Source: CALFMR01 sp035550595 (GTDB taxonomy: Bacteria > Acidobacteriota > Vicinamibacteria > Vicinamibacterales > SCN-69-37). Taken from it: a stretch of DNA of 64,000 nt. Positions 59,065-64,000 of the stretch are shown here, piece after piece. The notes under the pieces are model-generated. The model was not told the origin of the DNA. It saw only the letters and a program-made list of their open reading frames with translations, and ran no database searches. Both the position numbers and the translations under genes were made by a program. Location: contig DASZOV010000096.1 of the NCBI GenBank assembly GCA_035550595.1, forward strand, positions 83,914 to 147,913. The letters run 5' to 3'. The first letter of the stretch is position 1. Each line of letters opens with the position of its first letter.

Positions 59065-61269
59065 ATGAGCGACGCGGTTTCGCGCCGTGGGTTTCTTCGC
59101 GTGACGACGGCGGCCGGGGCGATCGCGACCGTGTGGCGACCGGCGGACGCGCTGGCTCGGCAGTCCGATGGCGCGCAGGCAACGCCGCCGGCGACCGGCA
59201 GCGGCTGGTTCGACGAGCCGATGCGATGGGTACAGCTCACCCTTGTCGAGAACGATCCCGGGCGTTTCGATCCGGCGTTCTGGCTCGACTACTTCGGGCG
59301 GTTGAAGGCGGATGCCGCCTGCCTCAGCGCGGGTGGCATCGTCGCGTACTACCCGACCGAGGTGCCGCTCCATCATCGCAGCACGTTTCTCGGCACCACC
59401 GATCCGTTCGGCGATCTCGTTCGCGGCTGCCGAGCGCGTGGCATGCGCGTCCTGGCGCGCACCGATCCGCACGCGGCGCGCGACGACGTGCGGGCGGCTC
59501 ATCCTGATTGGATCGCGGCGGACCGGGACGGGCAGCCGATCCGCCACTGGGCCAATCCCGACCTCTGGGTGACGTGCGCGCTCGGCCCGTACAACTTCGA
59601 CTTCATGACGATGGTGCATCGCGAGATCGTCACGATGTACGGCGTCGACGGCATCTTCGTGAATCGCTGGAACAGCCAGCGCCAGTGTTACTGCGTCCAC
59701 TGCCGCGAAAATTTCAAAGCGGCCACCGGGCTCGATCTACGGCGTCTCACGTCAGCGCGCGACGACACGCGGATCGCCTTCCTCGACTGGCAGAAGGCGC
59801 GTCTCACTGAATTGTGGAAGCACTGGGACGCGGCCGTTCGTGACGTCCGCGCCGAGTCGACCGTCATTCCCAACGGTCCACCGGATATGAAGACGGCGGG
59901 CAAGCTGTCGCCGATCCTCTTCACCGACTATCAGGCGAGGCACGGCAACACGCCGCCCTGGGTCAACGGGCAGCGGGCGAAAGAACTGCGGTCGGTGATG
60001 GGGCGGCGGCCCATCGGCGGGATCTTCAGCGTCGGGTTCGAGGAAGCATACCGCTGGAAGGACTCGGTGCAGAGCGAACCGGAAGTCCGCCTGTGGGTCG
60101 CCGAAGGCACGGCCAACGGCATGCGGCCGTGGGTGACGAAGTTTTCCGGCGTCCTCTACGATCGCCGCTGGCTGCCCGTCCTCGAGCGCATCTACGACTG
60201 GCATGCCCGGCACGAGGCATATCTCCGCAACGACGTGCCGTTGGCGCGCGTCGCGGTGCTGTACTCCGAACAGACCGCGGCGCGTCACACGGGCGTCGCC
60301 CGCGGCGACGTCCCCGCTGATCACGTGAGGGGCATGTACCAAGCGCTTCTCGAAGCCCGCGTCCCGTTCGAGTTCGTCCACGAAGCGTATCTGACACCCG
60401 CGCGGCTCGATCCTTTCACGGTGCTCGTGCTCGCCGACGCGGCGGCGCTCTCCGATGATCAGTGCGCGGCGATTCGCGCGTTCGTTCATCGCGGCGGCAG
60501 TCTGGTCGCCACGTTCGCGTCGTCGCTCTATGACGAGCACGGCGCGATTCGCAAGGATTTCGGTCTCGCCGATCTGTTCGGCGTCTCCTTCGCCGGTGGG
60601 TTCGACGGGCCGATGATGAACTCGTATCTCAGCCTCGATGCGGACCCGTCGACGGGCCGACGACACGAGATCCTCGCCGGCCTCGACGACACGCCGCGCA
60701 TCATCAACGGCGTGTTCCGCGTGCGGACGTCACCGACCGCGGCCTTTCCTTCGCCGATCACCCTGATCCCGTCGTATCCGGATCTGCCGATGGAGGACGT
60801 GTATCCGCGCGTCCTGCACACCGAGATGCGCGAGTTGTACCTGCGCCAGATCGGCGACGGGCGCGTCGTGTACTTTCCGTGGGATATCGACCGCACGTTC
60901 TGGGAAGTGCTGGCCGTCGATCACGGCCGGCTGCTCGCGAATGCCATTCGGTGGGCGGCCGCCGGACGTCCCAGTCCCGTCGAGGTTTCAGGTCCAGGAC
61001 TCCTCGACATCGCTGTTTGGCGACAGAAGACGTCGCTGACGGTGCACCTCGTCAACTTGACGAATCCGATGATGATGCGGGGACCGCTGCGTGAGGTCGT
61101 GCCCATCGGGCCGCTGGAAGTCCGCATGGAGTTGCCGGCAGGCGCGACAGCCAAACGCGTGCAGTTACTGACCGCGGGATCGACCGTGCCAGTGCGCCAG
61201 TCGGGGCGAACCGTGACGGTCAGCGTGCCATCGGTCGACGTGCATGAAGTCGTCGCGATCGACGTCTGA
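59065..61269 (+). CDS. Tat-exported glycoside-hydrolase-like protein (GHL6/GH42-type), paralog 2
   Basis: A 734-residue protein with a Tat signal (AVSRRGFLRVTTAAGAIAT). It matches its divergent neighbour along its length: ACLSAGGIVAYYPTEVPLHH, DGIFVNRWNSQRQCYCVHC, EVRLWVAEGTANGMRPW, FVHRGGSLVATFASSLYDE. So it has the GHL6 TIM barrel, the GH42-type trimerisation domain and a C-terminal beta domain. The two genes start 49 bp apart and must share a bidirectional promoter region. Their pairing suggests related but distinct glycan linkages. Confidence 0.85.
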   Translation: MSDAVSRRGFLRVTTAAGAIATVWRPADALARQSDGAQATPPATGSGWFDEPMRWVQLTLVENDPGRFDPAFWLDYFGRLKADAACLSAGGIVAYYPTEVPLHHRSTFLGTTDPFGDLVRGCRARGMRVLARTDPHAARDDVRAAHPDWIAADRDGQPIRHWANPDLWVTCALGPYNFDFMTMVHREIVTMYGVDGIFVNRWNSQRQCYCVHCRENFKAATGLDLRRLTSARDDTRIAFLDWQKARLTELWKHWDAAVRDVRAESTVIPNGPPDMKTAGKLSPILFTDYQARHGNTPPWVNGQRAKELRSVMGRRPIGGIFSVGFEEAYRWKDSVQSEPEVRLWVAEGTANGMRPWVTKFSGVLYDRRWLPVLERIYDWHARHEAYLRNDVPLARVAVLYSEQTAARHTGVARGDVPADHVRGMYQALLEARVPFEFVHEAYLTPARLDPFTVLVLADAAALSDDQCAAIRAFVHRGGSLVATFASSLYDEHGAIRKDFGLADLFGVSFAGGFDGPMMNSYLSLDADPSTGRRHEILAGLDDTPRIINGVFRVRTSPTAAFPSPITLIPSYPDLPMEDVYPRVLHTEMRELYLRQIGDGRVVYFPWDIDRTFWEVLAVDHGRLLANAIRWAAAGRPSPVEVSGPGLLDIAVWRQKTSLTVHLVNLTNPMMMRGPLREVVPIGPLEVRMELPAGATAKRVQLLTAGSTVPVRQSGRTVTVSVPSVDVHEVVAIDV

Positions 61270-61364
61270 CGGCATCCGTCACCCGCCTTTCGCTCTGCAA
61301 GAGAAGACACGTGTGGGGGCTCTTGCCATCAGGCCAATCGCCCGGCAAGATCGATCCGCCCATC

Positions 61365-61967
61365 ATGGCTTCTGTTCCCGTCAATCCCGACGCCGTTCGC
61401 ACCTTCAAAGACCGTGGCGCGCTCGAGCGCTGGTACGCCCGGCATGCGGCGAGTGCCAAGGAACTGTGGATCGGGCTCGCCAAGAAAGGCTCCGGCCTTG
61501 CCTCGGTCAGTACCGCCGAGGCCCTGGACGTCGCGATCTGCTGGGGTTGGATTGACGCGATTCGAAAGCCACTCGACGCGACCCGCTTCTTGCAGCGGTA
61601 TACGCCGCGCGGAGCAAAGAGTCTCTGGTCGGTGCGTAATCGCGAGCACGTGGCGCGGCTGATCGCTGAAGGACGAATGCAGCCCGCCGGGCAGGCGCAG
61701 ATCGAGCTCGCCAAGGCGGATGGCCGTTGGAAACGGGCCTACGCTGGCAGCCGGCAGATGGAGTTTCCCGCCGATCTGCTGACGGCCATCGAGGCGGAGC
61801 CGAAAGCGCTGGATCTCTTCAGGCGGCTGACGGCACAGAATCGCTACGCGCTCGCCTTCCGCGTCCACAACCTGAAGACGCCCGAGGGCCGTGCGCGAAA
61901 GATCGCCGAGTTCGTCGCGATGCTGAAACGCGGCGAGACGATCCATCCGAACGGACGCCGTAAATAA
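61365..61967 (+). CDS. YdeI/OmpD-associated family protein
   Basis: A 200-residue cytoplasmic protein. It has the family's opening pattern (FKDRGALERWYARHAASAKELWIGLAKKGSG), the central CWGWIDAIRKPLDATRFLQRYTPR and the C-terminal half (RLTAQNRYALAFRVHNLKTPEGRARKI) with helical YdeI character. The function of the family is not established; some members are tied to antimicrobial peptide or oxidative stress responses. The ATG at 61365 is preferred to the longer frame starting at 61311, since homologous sequence begins there. Confidence 0.85.
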   Translation: MASVPVNPDAVRTFKDRGALERWYARHAASAKELWIGLAKKGSGLASVSTAEALDVAICWGWIDAIRKPLDATRFLQRYTPRGAKSLWSVRNREHVARLIAEGRMQPAGQAQIELAKADGRWKRAYAGSRQMEFPADLLTAIEAEPKALDLFRRLTAQNRYALAFRVHNLKTPEGRARKIAEFVAMLKRGETIHPNGRRK

Positions 61968-62192
61968 CGGACCGCCCTCGACCCAATCCGACGTCTCGCT
62001 CGGCTCGGGTGTCTTCTTCCGGGGCCCAAATGTCATGCTTTCGAGAACGTCAGAAGTGAGCGTTTGGGATCCGCGGTGTGAGGAACGGACGGATTCGTGG
62101 TTGGAGACGTGCGCGTGTAAGTTACTTCGGTGTTACCCGAAGTCATCTGGTGCGAGACCTAGTGGGGGAGACCTCGCTCGTTCTCGAAAAAC

Positions 62193-62268
62193 TGGAGCCG
62201 GCGATCGGACTTGAACCGATGACCTGCTGATTACGAATCAGCTGCTCTACCAACTGAGCTACGCCGGC
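62193..62268 (-). tRNA. tRNA-Thr (CGU anticodon)
   Basis: On the minus strand: acceptor stem GCCGGCG/CGCCGGC, D arm GCTCAGTTGGTAGAGC, anticodon stem GCTGA/TCAGC with loop TTCGTAA, T arm with GGTTCAAGTCC, discriminator T and an encoded CCA. The anticodon CGT is at 62233-62235 and reads ACG (Thr). A run of T follows on the minus strand. Confidence 0.97.
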
Positions 62269-62510
62269 GTCGGGTGGGAACGCGTCGGGAGGAATGACAG
62301 CAGGGACGGCCATGGCCGCGCCAGCGTCCAACCTCCGGACCGCCTATCGTAGCACAGGCCGATAGCCGTCAGTCACGCCGCGCCGCACGCAGATGCGCGC
62401 AGGCACGCAGGCTTCAGCGTGCGCGTTCGCCGTGTGATGGTTGTCCGAAGTCGAACGGCCGACGGGGGAGTGGCAGCCGCGTCCGCGCCCAGCGTGCGGA
62501 CCCGGGCGGA

Positions 62511-62936
62511 TTACGAGTTCTCCGCCCGATAGGCCGCCCACCGCTTGCGCTGCGCGGCGGCGATACGCTCGCGCGCCTCCGCTGACAAGCGTCCCCGCTT
62601 GCGGCGACCCTTCTTGGCGCCGGTGGCCACGACGCCAGCAGCTTCGGCCTTGCGGCGCTGCCAGGCCGCGCGCAGTTTGGCGCGTGTCGCCGGCGAGGCC
62701 TTGTACCCGCGTTGGCGTCCGCCGCGGCGGACGCGTTCCCCGGCCGCGCGAGCCGTCTCGCCCAGATCGGCCAGCATGCTCTGCGCCGACGTCACCATGC
62801 GACGCACGTCGCCGGCAATCGCCTCGCGTTCTTTCTTCCACGCGTCGAGACGCGCCGCCACATGACCGAGCGCAGCGCCAATCGTCTCGGCCGCCTGATT
62901 CATTCGCATGGAACCTGTGTGTCCACGTTTCGCCAT
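62511..62936 (-). CDS. Small basic protein with two SAEAR-like helical motifs
   Basis: A 141-residue cytoplasmic protein; GGGGGA precedes the ATG by 6 bp. The first half is an amphipathic helix region (AAETIGAALGHVAARLDAWK; RRMVTSAQSMLADLGETARA). The second half is strongly basic and holds two related segments: YKASPATRAKLRAAWQRRKA and RLSAEARERIAAAQRKRWAA. These resemble the short DNA-binding modules (NUMOD3-like) and histone-like tails found in small nucleoid proteins, but I cannot name a family. It lies next to tRNA-Thr without any integrase. A DNA-binding role is inference. Confidence 0.65.
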   Translation of the reverse strand: MAKRGHTGSMRMNQAAETIGAALGHVAARLDAWKKEREAIAGDVRRMVTSAQSMLADLGETARAAGERVRRGGRQRGYKASPATRAKLRAAWQRRKAEAAGVVATGAKKGRRKRGRLSAEARERIAAAQRKRWAAYRAENS

Positions 62937-63267
62937 AAGTCCCCCAAGAGGGTTCGTGCTTCCTGGAGTATACCGGGAGTCGCGCGGTAATCCAGTGTGA
63001 TTTGAGTGATCAGCGAAGATTTCACAATGTGCATGACTCGCGCATCGACGTCGACTTTGTATCAGCGTCTGTGGCCGGACGTATCGTGTCTTGGTCAGAC
63101 CATTGATGGATATCGCGACGCAACGTTGCCGGCGTGATGGCCACGCTCACGCGTCCCGCATATGAAAACAGCGGCCGACCCTGGAGGATCGGCCGCTGCA
63201 GAAAGGCCCGAAGGCCGTTCGAACGAAGGTCGCAGGAGGCTACACGCCCGCGGCCACCGGGGGCGGC
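62937..63267. other. Intergenic region before the small basic protein gene
   Basis: Apart from the ribosome site near 62940 and the terminator at 63165-63198, nothing was recognised in these 331 bp. A promoter for the small basic protein must lie here but no clear hexamers were seen. Confidence 0.45.
63165..63198 (-). terminator. Rho-independent terminator of the OmpA-family gene
   Basis: On the minus strand CAGCGGCCGA and TCGGCCGCTG form a perfect 10-bp stem (63169-63198) around a 10-nt loop, followed at once by TTTT. It lies 70 bp after the OmpA-family stop codon. Confidence 0.85.
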
Positions 63268-63954
63268 CTACGCCAGCACCCGGATGACGACGCGGCGGTT
63301 CTGGGCACGGCCGGCGCGCGTGTTGTTCGGCGCCACGGGCTTGTCCTCGCCGTAGCTGATCACGTTGATGCGGTGCAGCGGGATCTGGTGCTGGGTGTAG
63401 AGATACATCCGCACCGCGTCGGCGCGTTCCATGCCGAGCTTCTCGTTGTAGGCCTTGTCGCCGACGTTGTCGGTGTGGCCTTCGATCTCGAAATAGGCGC
63501 CCTTGGGGTCGGCCTTGAGCTGCGCGACGAGCTCGTCGATCTTCGCCTTCGCCTCGTCAGGTAGGCCCGACTGGCCGAACTTGAAGTTGCCCTGGTCCTC
63601 GCTCAGCACCACCTCGTAGACGATGCGCTTCGAGGCCTTGTCGACCGCATCGGCCTTGGCCTCGGCCTCCGTGGCCGCCGTGTTCGCGGCCACCGCCTTG
63701 GCGTCCGCGCCATTGGCCGCCGTGCCGGCCGCGTCAGCCGCGCTCTGGGCGGCGCCGGCGCGCTGGTCGACCTCGCCGATCTTCGTTTCGTTCTGCTTGG
63801 TGCGCTCCTGCGTTTCTTCGAGCGACTGGCTCAGGGTGTCGACCTTGCCGCTCACCTGAGCCACCTGATTCTTGACGAACCCTTTCGTCGCGCATGCCGA
63901 CGACCCTGCGGCGGCCAGCGCGAACGCCGTAACGACGAGAAGTGACTTCTGCAT
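63268..63954 (-). CDS. OmpA-family lipoprotein with coiled coil
   Basis: A 228-residue lipoprotein: signal LLVVTAFALAAAGSSAC with the lipid Cys at 21, an alanine-rich coiled coil (about 30-105; AQSAADAAGTAANGADAKA), then an OmpA-like peptidoglycan-binding domain (about 120-228) with FEIEGHTDNVGDKAYNEKLG and ERADAVRMYL, ending NRRVVIRVLA. It should tether the outer membrane to peptidoglycan. AGGAGG is placed 7 bp before the ATG. A terminator follows. The promoter lies in or beyond the last 46 bp of the window. Confidence 0.93.
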   Translation of the reverse strand: MQKSLLVVTAFALAAAGSSACATKGFVKNQVAQVSGKVDTLSQSLEETQERTKQNETKIGEVDQRAGAAQSAADAAGTAANGADAKAVAANTAATEAEAKADAVDKASKRIVYEVVLSEDQGNFKFGQSGLPDEAKAKIDELVAQLKADPKGAYFEIEGHTDNVGDKAYNEKLGMERADAVRMYLYTQHQIPLHRINVISYGEDKPVAPNNTRAGRAQNRRVVIRVLA

Positions 63955-64000
63955 ACAATCCTCCTGGAACGACCTACAGACCAGCCGGCGACGCGTCCAC

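Noticed and set aside
62193..62936. Integrated element at tRNA-Thr
   Set aside because: No integrase, no duplicated tRNA 3' end and no change in base composition next to it were seen.

Overview
This is high-GC DNA with the hallmarks of a soil or sediment Acidobacteriota, most likely class Vicinamibacteria (an inference from gene content; the window has no rRNA). The lineage markers are PadR regulators paired with an 'acidobacterial duplicated orphan permease' (ADOP), an Oar-like TonB receptor with an N-terminal carboxypeptidase-regulatory domain, CadC-like winged-helix regulators with WD40/PD40 sensor domains, and many Tat-exported or lipoprotein sulfatases and cytochromes. No prophage, transposase or CRISPR array is visible. 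One tRNA (Thr, anticodon CGU) is present.

Layout. 1-2.9 kb: end of an FtsX permease, its HlyD-type adaptor and a secreted esterase. 3.0-5.2 kb: a translationally coupled CPA1 antiporter and TrkA-type subunit. 5.3-11.6 kb: an orphan PadR gene bracketed by repeats, a two-barrel outer-membrane protein ending in a PagL-like motif, a TPR lipoprotein, and a PadR-ADOP pair. 11.7-16.5 kb: a large PVC-type heme protein, a YciF ferritin-like protein and a YihY membrane protein. 16.8-22.7 kb: a signalling operon (hybrid kinase with three receivers, CheR, receiver-kinase) and an extremely acidic 79-aa protein. 22.7-28.4 kb: NYN nuclease-like protein, a repeat array, an ankyrin protein, a diheme cytochrome, a small EamA protein and an unknown protein.

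28.5-50.8 kb is the most distinctive part: five sulfatases of the cysteine type, the anaerobic sulfatase-maturating enzyme (anSME) needed to activate them, a TonB-dependent receptor, two CadC-like regulators, a XylR-like regulator and an octaheme cytochrome-TPR protein. It reads as a locus for uptake and desulfation of a sulfated glycan. Two of its transcription units carry the same promoter module (two TTCAGRA direct repeats 22 bp apart, a GCCGATCGYCAAG block, then a TAGAKT -10 box). One copy lies in the intergenic region next to a divergently oriented CadC-like regulator, so a locus-specific regulon is plausible.

50.9-64 kb: a SCO protein, two small secreted or anchored proteins, a radical SAM/aminotransferase pair, a DedA-like protein, two divergent Tat-exported GHL6/GH42-like paralogs, a YdeI-family protein, tRNA-Thr, a small basic protein and an OmpA-family lipoprotein with a clear terminator.

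Dispersed non-coding repeats stand out. Eight copies of a GGTGGGGCCCC-centred element lie in five intergenic spots (2.95, 5.3, 5.9, 8.35 and 23.8-24.2 kb), and TTCGAA/TTCAAA-rich arrays occur at 15.5 and 31.7 kb.
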